64,000 nucleotides of DNA, taken from positions 3,520,390-3,584,389 of the forward strand of contig CM038926.1 in NCBI GenBank assembly GCA_021904315.1, read 5' to 3'. Position 1 is the stretch's first letter; each line of letters begins with the position of its first letter. Of this stretch, positions 33,838-43,862 are shown piece by piece. The DNA is from Sphagnum magellanicum (lineage: Eukaryota > Streptophyta > Sphagnopsida > Sphagnales > Sphagnaceae). The notes under the pieces were generated by a model. The model ran no database searches. It was not told where the DNA came from and worked only from the letters and a program-made list of their open reading frames with translations. The position numbers were made by a program, and so were the translations under genes.

Positions 33838-35370
33838 AAACCAAAAGAAAATATTGCCTTTTAAACCTAGAAAATGAAGTGCAAACAAAATTGTTCTTAA
33901 CCCACCCCACACCTTGAAAATGGGGAGGGGGGGATATGTATTTGTGGGTATGCGATTGTCAGAAATCTTCCTCCTTGATTTTTCCCTTCAAGTTTCAAAA
34001 TGATTTCATTATGTAAGTGCTTAATATTTGACAGAAACACTCTCAACCTTCCTTCCTCACCTCAACTCACCCTTCCAAATTGAAATTTTGCTCATTCTAT
34101 GGGTAGGTGAAATTGTCACAAGCCATCCCAACCTTCCTGACTTCACCCCTTTCAACTTAAAAAAGAAATCATTGTGTCAATAGGCGGTTTATAAAAATTG
34201 TCAACCCTAAAACTCATCTCACCCTTTCAACTTGAATGACGGGGAAAAAAAAAAAAAAACATTGGGTAAGTGGTTGATAAAGGCCTTCGCACCTAATTTC
34301 CCTTCATCTTTCAAATCTTAGTTTTCTTTATACCATCCATGTGTTCATTGGAACAAATATTTACATTATATTCAACTTAATCAAAATCTTATACATAAAA
34401 TTCTTTTTTCCAAGACCTAAACCTATTCATTATTCAAGCCATAATACCCATTATCCCCTCAATGCCTTTGACAAAGCCAACAAAAGGAAAGAAGACCCAA
34501 ATGAAAATAAAATAAAATAAAATAAAATACGCAAAAAAAGAGAGATGAAGACAAAATAGGAAATAAACATACAAATATTGTAGGAAGTAGGAAATAAAAA
34601 TGTGTAGAACACAATTATGACCATATAAAATGCAATCATATAATATTAATGTTATATATTAATTATACATATGATATGTCAACGTACACTAACATTGATT
34701 ACAGTCCACATGGTTAACGTGGTCAACATGGTGGGGGCAAGGTTTGGACCTTGGACCACTAAAAAAATCCAAGGCCTTTACATCCACTTACCACTTTACA
34801 TGTGACATAGAGCTATCGTATGTAAACTTTACCATGTTCCAATGTTTGAATGCATAAAAAATAAAAGCTTAAAAAAATCTACTTTTGAATACTTACTCAA
34901 ATGAAAATATGAATATGATTTTGAAACCTAGAAGAATAATCTACATATGTGCAAGAGTTTAAAATCCTTAAAATGATTTTTTACCCAATAAATGACATTT
35001 GAATTTTAGTATTTTGAAATATATATATTTCTATACATTATATGTAATTTCAAATGTATGTTAATATTTTTTTATTTATTCCAAGGTTATATATTGAAAT
35101 TTGAGATGCAATTAAATTCAATAATCATATGTTGAATTTCAAATTTACAATTACATTCAATATAAATATATTAGAATAAAATTGTTGATTATTATATTAT
35201 GATGTAATTCACTAGCAAAATATATTTATGAATGAACTATATTATATTTATAGTAATAATCAAACCATTTATCATAACATTAAAATTTATTTATTTTTAT
35301 TATATCAAATATGTATAAATTTATATTTATTATAAATTATACATTCAATATCATATCTATATCTATCTAT
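33838..35370. other. Gene-less AT-rich stretch with a degenerate minisatellite
   Basis: From about 33930 to 34330 phrases like GGGTAGGTGAAATTGTC, CAACCTTCCT and CACCCTTTCAACTTGAA recur about every 90-100 bp in diverged form. A related segment is at 39690-39830. The rest is AT-rich with no convincing reading frame. Confidence 0.55.
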
Positions 35371-35376
35371 ATATAT

Positions 35377-35378
<2 letters not shown>

Positions 35379-35417
<39 letters not shown>
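35379..35417. repeat. (AC)n microsatellite
   Basis: About 19.5 AC units lie in an AT-rich stretch. The frames across it on both strands are artefacts of the repeat. Confidence 0.97.
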
Positions 35418-35421
<4 letters not shown>

Positions 35422-38420
35422 TGTAATGTTATACATAATTATACATTTATTGAAATGTGTTAAAAATATATACATAACGCCAAAAAAAAATTGCAATAAA
35501 AATTATAACTTAAATTGGATTAATGGTTGTTTAACCATAGTTTTTATAAAGGTAATTTGTAAATTTCACATGAACAAAACAAGGTAGTAAATGTTAAATA
35601 ATGTACTTAAAGGACATTAATTTAAAAACAAGTTAATATGCCAAAACCATGTTGCACATTAGGATTGATTTGTGTCCATGACAATGTGGCAAATTGTAAT
35701 TGATCAATATAAATTGCACCTATAATGATGAAGGTGGATCAGATTGTATCGTACGTCAACCTTTGCCCTAATTTATAATTGATTAGAAAGATGGATTAGA
35801 AGTTCAAAAGTTTGGTAGGTTGACATGAATTGAAACACTTTGATCAGTCCCAATTTAGGGCACCTTCACATCAAATCACTAGTTTCAAGCCATTCTATTT
35901 TCCACATACACCCAACACCATGCAGACCCCATTAATAAGGACAACCCGTTGTTGCATCACAACCACATACCACTATTTTTCAGCCTCTCGTATAATGCCA
36001 TGAAAAAATGTTTCATTGAAGAACTCATATTCTTTATGGTGAATTTTTTGACTCCTTGCAAGATAGGCATTTGCCACACCAAGTGAAGCAAATCAATGTG
36101 TCTCCTGTTCATCATGAACAAAAACTTTTTTAGGGCTTCTACATGGTTCAAAATTGGAAATATTTATGAAATGCCTTGGAATAATCTTTAAAAATAATTA
36201 AAATTGCACATGAAGAAGGATTATTTCACTCAAAGCTTTGATATCCATGTATTTACAAAAGCTTAAAAGTATTCTTCATCATAAGTAATTATACAAGCCT
36301 AGGCTTAATTGTTTATAGTCCCTCGCATAGAATCAATTTCTAGGTTGTACCAATCCTAATGCATTGAGAATCATTGGAACACAAAGCTTCAAGGTCCCAA
36401 ATGCAAGATACAAAACCTGAAGAGCTCCCTTCCATAAGCCCACAATGAGTAACAAACTCCTACCACAAACCAACGTACATTTGCAGTAGGCGATTGAATC
36501 TTGGAAACACATGACTTGTAGTTGCCACATTTGACTTGTACATAATGAAACCCCAAATGGAAACCTTAAACACATATGTGAAACCCACCACAATGATCAT
36601 CTTAAATTGCATAATTGATGCAAAACCATAATGCATTAAGTTGCAAACCCTATGCATCAAACCATAAACCTTTTGTGGAATGACATGTGTTATTATAATG
36701 CTACATTTTAATCTGGGCTTTCAAAATAATATTGGCAATTTACCTGCCACTCTATTGGCATGTATTCGAAATGCGAGGGGTTGGGCCTTTTCGTAACTAT
36801 TCTTGTTGCAAGAATGAATTCGAGAGCTTCAGTATGCACCCTTGGACACCTTGCTTGGATTCTATCATTTTTTGCGAGCTTTTGTTAAATACAAGATGTA
36901 GAATGATGAACATATTACACTTGTAACAACCAAAAATCTTGTACCATAATGCAAAAGAACATTGGAATTTTTTTAGCATGGGCTTTTATGTAGGAAATTA
37001 ATATGAAATAGTGAACCATCATGGGAATATTGTGTGAATTGTGAGCAATTTACGAAAGGGTTTTGCATGCTCACCTACTACCATTGTTGGATGATTGGGG
37101 AGAAAATATGGAACCTTTAGAAGCTAAAATAAAAAGTCCATGCACATTTGACAAATGACGTAATTCCTTGATCACAATTTGTGTTGTTGCATGCATATTC
37201 AACTTGCTCTTGCCCAACCGTCCACACAATCATTAATCGTAATAATAAACACCTAACAAGTTACAACATTTTTTGCATGAATGGACTAATTGTTTCGAGT
37301 GCCATGCACATGGTATTATGCTAGTAATTTGACCATAATCCTAAAGTATCCCATATTTACTTATGTGTGACAAGAAGATCCCATTAATACAATCCTTGAA
37401 GGTGATCCAAAAAAAAAAAGGTGACCCAACCCAATAACCTATAGGCAATGGAGCTTCAATTTTCGAAGTACAAACATTAAATGGGGATTGTTGAAGCACT
37501 TGAAACCCTTGGTACTTGTAGCAGCCACTAATGATGCTACACGATCCAACTAGTAAAAAGCTCCGAGGTTGCATCAAGATCATGTGACAAATCATCCAAC
37601 TTTTGAACACCTTAAACCCATGACCTTGATGTAAACCCTAAAGCATAGTAGGATGTGAAGCCATTGCCCTCATGTGCTCATCAAGTTTTCACATTTTTTT
37701 GTGACCTTTTTTAAATGGCATACTTCAATTACATTTTGCATGTTTTTCCCCAAATCATAAATGAACCCCACCTGAGTTGAAAGAGCAAAAGGAAAAAAAT
37801 GGAAAGTTTGTGCACATGTGAAAACAAGAAGGGAATGACAACAAGGTGTTAGTTGAACCCATCAATAATTATAAGTCGTATACATCTACCTTCCCTTTGT
37901 GTTTCTTTCACCCGATTCCGAATCTTTTGCCAATCATCCACACAAATCAAATAATCAATGGTTTATAAATTGACAAAGCTGCCAATTGTGAAACACTTAC
38001 ATATTACAGTAAAACAATTAAAAGTTTTACAACTATGTAGAATGTCTTCAGAAGCATTGCAAATTTGGTCACATTTTTTTCGTAAATTACGTTTGATGTA
38101 GTTGGAATTAAGAGAAGAGGTTATTTGGATTTTTGATTCAAACAAATATCCCCCCACTAGGTTGAAACAAACGCAGATTTTTATTTGGACGCATGTATGA
38201 AAACAAAAGGACAAACCTACAACGCAACTATAAATCAAACGTGTTGTTATAGTAGGTGAGAAAAAACCGCTCCAAACAAACATTCATATTTGTTCTTCCT
38301 CCTTTGCTATTCCACCCACATCCTCCTTTGAAATTTGTGAATGCCTTTGTTGATGTTGGACCCTTTATATGTTGTGTTTCATTGAATCAATAACTTGGGA
38401 TTTCCTTGCACACATTAAAA
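35418..38420. other. Gene-less stretch with only short frames
   Basis: Short frames occur on the minus strand (for example 36333-36593 and 37963-38283). Their translations are rich in Cys, Phe and Met with no recognisable domain, as expected of non-coding AT-rich DNA. I see no RNA gene or clear repeat structure here. Confidence 0.5.
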
Positions 38421-38424
38421 CCTC

Positions 38425-38634
38425 ATGCCATATTGTCTTAAATCAAAGTACTCAAGCGAGAAGAGTTTTATTGTAATCGATGATGAACAAGTCGAAGAAG
38501 GAATTTTTTTCACTCCGTTGGAAAGTCTTGATAGAGGTGAACTAGTTAGAGAAGATAGTCATTTAAACAGTGAGAGTGTGCGATTGGAAGTTTTTGGATG
38601 TTGTCATGCTGATGTAGTTAACCAACTTACATAG
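38425..38634 (+). CDS. Unrecognised short reading frame, possibly a gene remnant
   Basis: The frame encodes 69 residues, starting MPYCLKSKYSSEKSFIVIDD and containing an acidic stretch with FFTPLESLDRGELVRED. Its composition is more protein-like than that of neighbouring frames. Coding-like composition seems to continue in other frames to about 38930, where a segment with LFLSEEDILEFIERERMYQG and then a cysteine pattern can be read. I do not recognise the family. It could be a decayed exon of a host gene or part of an unknown transposon. I see no start-site signals or splice sites that settle it. Confidence 0.25.
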   Translation: MPYCLKSKYSSEKSFIVIDDEQVEEGIFFTPLESLDRGELVREDSHLNSESVRLEVFGCCHADVVNQLT

Positions 38635-39299
38635 CACCTTAGCAATACTTTGGGGTTTTATCCAACATCATCCAAAGTTGGAAGTGATAGTGTAAACCAA
38701 AGTGTAAGAACAATCAGATTGTTGGTGCCAAGAGTGTACAATGACACAAGGCATCAAGTAATAGAAATTCTGATGTTCATAATCCTCTTTTCTTATCGGA
38801 GGAGGATATCCTTGAGTTTATAGAGAGAGAAAGGATGTATCAAGGCCCATGATCCAAATGTGGAAATGGCAAACCTAATTCAAGGAAATTAGGTAGATTT
38901 TTTGTATGTGCTTAAAACAAATTTTATTTGAGCCAAAGTTATTGAGGAAGGTTGTAGGTTGAAGCTTGTGTTATCTTTTGCATAGTTGAGGCAAATTGTG
39001 GAACTACATATGGTAGGAACATTCCTTACCTTTGAGGTTTCCATTTCATTTGCATTTATAGGTTCCACTTGGAGGATAGTTGGTGTTCATAAACACCACA
39101 ATTTCTTGGACCACTAATAAACATTTCTTTTATCATACTAGCATGACTATGAGAAGAAAAACACCAACATTTGCACAATGTTGGGAGGTATATTATGTGT
39201 TATTAGGCATATCACTTCCCACACAATCTTCAATGTTTCAAACCTTGCCTCTGGTTTTCCCATGATGTTAAATCCCTCAGTTAGGTAGATTATATGTGG

Positions 39300-39610
39300 A
39301 TGCACACATGGTCGTGAACCAATAAATAAATAAATAAATAAATAAGAAGAAAAGGAAAAAAAACAATATAAATGAAATGAAAGTTAAATATCTACAAAAG
39401 AGGGGGAAAAACTTGTAAATGAAAAAAAAAAGGATAAAAATGTATATTAAAAAAAAGGAAGGAAAAATAGACCAAAACAACAGAAGAAGAAGAAAATAGA
39501 AACAAAGAAAAATATAAACACAAGAAAAGAGAAGACAAACAAACTAAAGGAATGAAAACAAAAAAAAAGAAAAAAAAGAAATGGGAAAAAATGAACAAAA
39601 AGGAATAAAT
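39300..39610. repeat. A-rich purine tract with (AATA)n
   Basis: AATAAATAAATAAATAAG is followed by some 280 bases almost free of C and T on the plus strand. The phenylalanine-rich frames on the opposite strand are artefacts of this composition. Confidence 0.85.
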
Positions 39611-39689
39611 GAGTATGAAAATCTAGGAATGGGTTCCAAGAATCTTTTGGCATTTTTAAAAAAATTTCTTGTTTAAAATTCTTTCATTA

Positions 39690-39830
39690 TTTGGGTAGGT
39701 GAAATTATCGGAAGCCCAACCTCCCTCCACCTCGCCCTTCCAATTTCATTTGTTTTTCAATATGTGGGTAGGTGATTGATAGAAACCTTTTCAACCTTCC
39801 TCACATCATCCCCTTTAACCTTGGCCCTTT
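39690..39830. repeat. Copy of the 33.9-34.3 kb minisatellite phrase
   Basis: GGGTAGGTGAAATTATCGG and GTGGGTAGGTGATTGATAG with CAACCTTCCT repeat the phrases seen at 33930-34330, about 5.5 kb away. The two blocks flank the intervening stretch in the same orientation. Confidence 0.5.
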
Positions 39831-40043
39831 AACATAAGTCCTTGGTTACCTAGGATTAAGTATATTAGTTTTTTAGGCTAACCTACATTATTTATGTATG
39901 CAACCTAGGCAAGGTGTATAAGGTAATTTAATAAATATTAGCTAGATCATCCACATGGTTTTGTTATGTTTACACACGTCTCCATTTCATACGTCAATGA
40001 ATATCTATTATTTGATTATGTAAAACCGAGTTCTAATTCATTT

Positions 40044-40655
40044 TAGTTTGTATTAGTTTATTAATTGGAATGAGATTACCATTACAACTCAAAAAATTGT
40101 GAAGAAGTTTGGGGTGCCGATGAACAAGCCACTTGTTAGTTTGCAAGGAGTTGCAAGTAAAAATAAAAATAAAAGATCCAACAAACAAACGTGAATGTGT
40201 CGTACACTCTATCCTCGAAAGCTTATGAGAAAATGGAAAAATAAAAGGCTAAATTAAATGACCCTTGCATTACATCTGCTAAAAGTCGTGAAAAAAATAT
40301 ATATATATATATAAAAAGAAAATAAAAGAATGACAAAAGGGGGGATTGAAAATGACACAATTAGTGGGACTGAACCCAAGTTTTATTTCAAATGAAACTT
40401 GGAAACAAAAACTAGACCAAATTTTGTTATAAGATTTCAAGTTTGATTAGTTATTAGTTTATTCATGGGAATGAAATTACCATTAGGGCCCAAGGATTTG
40501 TGAAAAGAGCATGGCGAGGGTGAACAAGCCACCCACTAGTTCACTATGAGTTGTAAAACTATGCATTTTCAAAGAGCTTGTGGGGTTTACCATCGAAGCA
40601 TCCAACGTTGTAAGGAATGAAGAATACAAGGCTAAATAAAACATCCGTTGAAGAA
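40044..40655. repeat. Diverged tandem duplication of about 390 bp
   Basis: GGAATGAGATTACCATTA (about 40069) and GGAATGAAATTACCATTA (about 40470) begin matching stretches. Both go on to TGAACAAGCCAC and, later, AAGGCTAAAT. The units are 390-400 bp apart and well diverged. No coding content is seen. Confidence 0.55.
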
Positions 40656-40659
40656 AAAT

Positions 40660-41749
40660 GTATGGTACAAAACATTTATATTCCTCATGTATGTATTGCA
40701 ATTAATGACGGATGTGAATTCAGATATATATGGACATGGATGAATGTCAACGAATGAAATCATTTACAATTATCAAACACCATTCAATTGTTCCCATTAT
40801 TACATTCACCTAGGTGCTATTATTTAACCCACGTTATTATTAATAATACCAAACCCGGTACTCATTCATTTATGTGGTTGAAATTAATCCATATTGGAGA
40901 GACCATAATTTATATCATTAAACATGTTTCATTGCATGCTCTAATATAAAACAAAGAACCCTAGTTTTTTGGGGCTTAAAATTGGTTTAAATTACTTTCA
41001 AAATGATTAAATTTGGTTTTATTTGGTTTTTTAATGTCCAAAATTTATAATTAAATCTTTTCATATATCTTTATTGGGTTCTCCCAAGTAGCAAAATGTA
41101 CAATATATTCAAATTTGTATGCTTTTAGATCCAAAATATAAAAATAATTGGCCTTTTTCTTTTTCTTTTTTATTATTTCCAATGTACACTACAATTTTTT
41201 TCTTTGCTTCAATGTGTGTGAATGCGGAGGCAAATAAAATGGTGTGGTACAAATATAAATGCTGTGAGAAAGGTTGGGTTTATATCCCATATGTTTTCCC
41301 TCCGTTTCCATGTTCGTCCGGTATGAAGACCCAATTTGTCTCTTGTTCGTTTCTCTTTCTTGTGATGAAAATTTTCTCTTGCCGCTTTCGGTGGCCGTGA
41401 ATAATTTCCCTCCCCGTGGAATTCTTGGGAGATGTGGCAGTTTAGGGCCTTTGACTGAAATGCGTTTCTTTTCTCTTAATACAAGATTAGGGTGAATGAT
41501 TTTTTTCCATCCCCCCTGTTCTCTTTGGAGTTGGTTTTTTTTGGCTGCCTCTTGTTATTGCGCATGATCTCTTCCCTTCCTCTTTCAGATGGGTTCTAGA
41601 TTGTGTGATATTTACATGTGACATTGTGAGGGAGATATGTTCTTCAACACGAAGCAGGCAAAATACATAGGGCCTTGGAAGGAGCGTTCTGGTATCTGAC
41701 TCATGAAGGACTGTAAGTTTTTCGAATGAAATTCAAAACTAAAGGTCGA
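40660..41749. other. Non-coding stretch, possible promoter and leader of the 41750 ORF
   Basis: GC rises from about 41250 onward. The stretch contains pyrimidine-rich tracts, including TTCCTCTTTCAG at 41579-41590, which looks like a splice acceptor. A donor-like GGACTGTAAGTT lies near 41708. This would suit a 5' leader with an intron in front of the 41750 frame, but no TATA box stands out. Confidence 0.3.
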
Positions 41750-41896
41750 ATGAAGAACGCGATCGTAAAAGAATTGTCAGATTTGTGCGTTGTTCTTTGT
41801 TTGGCCGTTGTTGGGCAAGTGCTTGCTGATGCGTCGGCATTATCGAAATCTGTGCCTGATGGCATGGCTCTGTCGACTTTGGAAGGACTGCCATAA
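41750..41896 (+). CDS. 48-codon ORF with predicted signal peptide, possible first exon of a secreted or receptor protein
   Basis: The frame starts MKNAIVKELS and continues with a hydrophobic core CVVLCLAVVGQVLADA, a textbook secretory signal with a likely cut after VLA. A segment with DGMALSTLEGLP follows, resembling the start of the leucine-rich-repeat N-cap of plant receptor kinases (DGxALxxL). The stop codon is immediately followed by ATGGTAAGTT, a strong splice-donor match at about 41896-41905. Either the frame is a small secreted peptide, or it is exon 1 of a larger gene whose reading frame was lost just before the donor. I find no downstream exons encoding leucine-rich repeats. GC is higher than in neighbouring repeat DNA. 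Confidence 0.4.
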   Translation: MKNAIVKELSDLCVVLCLAVVGQVLADASALSKSVPDGMALSTLEGLP

Positions 41897-42688
41897 TGGT
41901 AAGTTGTGCATCTTCCAAAAGGAAGCGGTCCATAGAAGGCATTATTTGTTTTGTTTTGTTTTTTGGAATTATGATCTTGGGTGCTTTCACTAGGTCTCTG
42001 TGTTGCTCGGAGGGGGTGGACGTGTAGAGGAGGTGAACGTGCAGATCGGCCAAGAAAACTGTTTTGTGTCTTCTGCACATGAAAGAATTGCCCACTATCC
42101 TTGAGACTTGATGTTTTCACATATATGAGGATTAGCATCTTTTTAGGCCAATTTTTGTGTTTATTGGTCCTTAGCAACTATCATTGCTGATGTGATATCC
42201 TCTTTTGGCCAAAAATGTTCAAGAACAAGACAGGTAATGAGTATAAAAATATTCAACAACCAGGCTCTCGTTGGAATGCAAATGATGTTTATTTTTCAAA
42301 ACCAAAGGCATTTTTCAGTCAATATAGCCTGCAAAAGCATGGAACTGGGTGTAACCTGAAGTGTCCATACATGTGGTTAAGATTGCATTTTAGAAATTTT
42401 TGGCACTTGAGTTCATGTTTCCCTTAGGGTTTATGCTGAGGCTTATTAGCATCATTAGCATTTGGCAAAGAATGTAGGCAGCATATGGTGAACACATATT
42501 AGGAAGGTTTGTGGTCTAGGGTAGAGACAGAATCACACACAGGAAGAAATTCACCAACGAATGCAGGCAGCAAATGAAATCAGTAGGAGCCCTCATTTTT
42601 AGACGAAGAAGAGGCATGAGTATTATGGCTCAAAAAGCTCTGAGAGTTCAGATGTAAGCAACATGTGGTGGACATAGATTATAAGGGT

Positions 42689-43130
42689 TTACGGTTTACG
42701 GTTTTTACCAGCAGCTTTTGTCTGTGAGACTAGGGACACAACTCTTGTGAAATTCTTCAACTTCCCTGCAAGCACAATGACAGTGCAGAAGGTGACAAGG
42801 TCTAGAGCAATTCCTTTCTCTTCCATCCTGTGCAACCACATGGATGTAGAATCAAACTTCCCAGCCTTACCAAAGGAACTGATGAGATTGGAGTATGTGA
42901 ACTTGTTTGCTGCAACTTTTTTCTCTATCGTCTCACTCACAAGACCTTCACCCAGTGTCCATCTCTTATTCTTCAACACATTCCTGATCACAATATTGTA
43001 GCCTGCATTCGTTCGTGAAGAGCAAATGAGCGTTGCCAATCCCTTTCTCCTCTCAGCAATGACATCATCAAACAGAAAGAGAGCTTCCCTTTCCAGTTCG
43101 ACATTATCTTGTGTAGTTCCTTTGCACCTG
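42689..43130 (-). pseudogene. Fragment of a P-class pentatricopeptide repeat protein
   Basis: The minus strand has an open frame (42689-43225) whose 3' two thirds encode PPR units: NAGYNIVIRNVLKNKRW, then FTYSNLISSFGKAGKFDS with MWLHRMEEKGI, then DLVTFCTVIVLAGKL. The phrase order (TYS-x-LI-x-x-FGKAG-x-FDSA, then a WL-x-x-ME block) resembles the plastid PPR-SMR group around SVR7 and SOT1, which bind organelle RNA. Only about three repeats are present. The frame ends right after KAAGKNRKP, and neither further repeats nor an SMR domain are found. The upstream end runs into a low-complexity stretch with AACTTGATGGGA repeats (43150-43340). It is therefore a truncated host-gene copy. Subgroup assignment is tentative. 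Confidence 0.6.
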
Positions 43131-43149
43131 TCGTATGTTTCAATGCACT

Positions 43150-43334
43150 CAGAATCTCGTCCAAGTTGATGAGATGGGAACAAAAGGAATTTGATCAGAA
43201 CTTTCCAGCAACTTGATGGGACCAAAAGGATTTAGACGGGAATTTGATGGGAATTATTTGGAAACTTGATGACAACAACAGGACATTGTTGGGAACTATC
43301 TGGGAACTTGATGGGAAGAAAGTGAATTTGATGC
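43150..43334. repeat. Degenerate AACTTGATGGGA repeats
   Basis: The phrase AACTTGATGGGA or GAATTTGATGGGA recurs about six times at irregular intervals of 20-40 bp. It separates the PPR fragment from the ClpX relic. Confidence 0.55.
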
Positions 43335-43862
43335 GAAGGAGCCCAACAAAGCTCTCCTACAAATGTTGGAGGGAACGATGTGTACTACCCACCTCTGATC
43401 ATAAATTATGTTGATAAATCAAAATATTACAGTTGTATTTCTAACACTCTTCTCTATGCTTTCTGGTTGTTAGCTGTTGTGGATTCTGCAGTAGCTTACA
43501 TGTATTCACACCCTGGGGTAACCTTTGATAGTCACTACCAACCTATAACAAGTTCAATTGTATTTATTGCAGGTTGTAAATGTCCCAGAGAAAGGTGCAT
43601 GCAAACATCCCCGAGGTGACCACATTTAGGTTGCCAACATTTTCAAATAACAAACCTTTCTATTTTTCATCATAATCTTTGAAAGGATTTATGTTGTTAT
43701 TTGACAGACATCAAACTTCAGCTTAGACTTTCAACATTTGTTAAAGCCAAGCAGAGGAACTGAATGGTTTCAGATAAATCTAAGCTACGAGTTGACACTG
43801 AGGAAATTTCCTTTATTTGTGGTGGTGCTTTTGTTGAGCTTGAAAAGACAATCACAAAAATG
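43335..43862 (+). pseudogene. clpX: ClpX relic with introns retained
   Basis: Three collinear pieces match plant ClpX, the ATPase that unfolds substrates for the Clp protease in mitochondria and plastids. Piece 1 (43335-43377) encodes EGAQQ and then, after one extra base, ALLQMLEGT. Piece 2 (43573-43629) starts after the acceptor TTTATTGCAG and encodes VVNVPEKGACKHPRGDHI. A TAG replaces the expected glutamine codon at its end, just before the donor-like GTTGCC. Piece 3 (about 43785-43862) encodes VDTEEISFICGGAFVELEKT and then stops early. The spacers of 195 and 155 bp are in intron positions, so this is a genomic duplicate and not a processed copy. Upstream Walker motifs and the downstream sensor region are missing. 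It is non-functional. Confidence 0.82.

Noticed and set aside
35305-35587. Frames across the (AC)n tract
   Set aside because: They encode only alternating His-Thr or Cys-Val from the microsatellite.
39277-39653. Phenylalanine-rich membrane-like frames on the minus strand
   Set aside because: They are translations of an A-rich purine tract and have no start context or neighbours that suggest a gene.
41701-42177. 158-codon frame on the minus strand
   Set aside because: It overlaps the signal-peptide frame on the other strand and has no recognisable content. A second minus frame overlaps it, so it is more likely a shadow.
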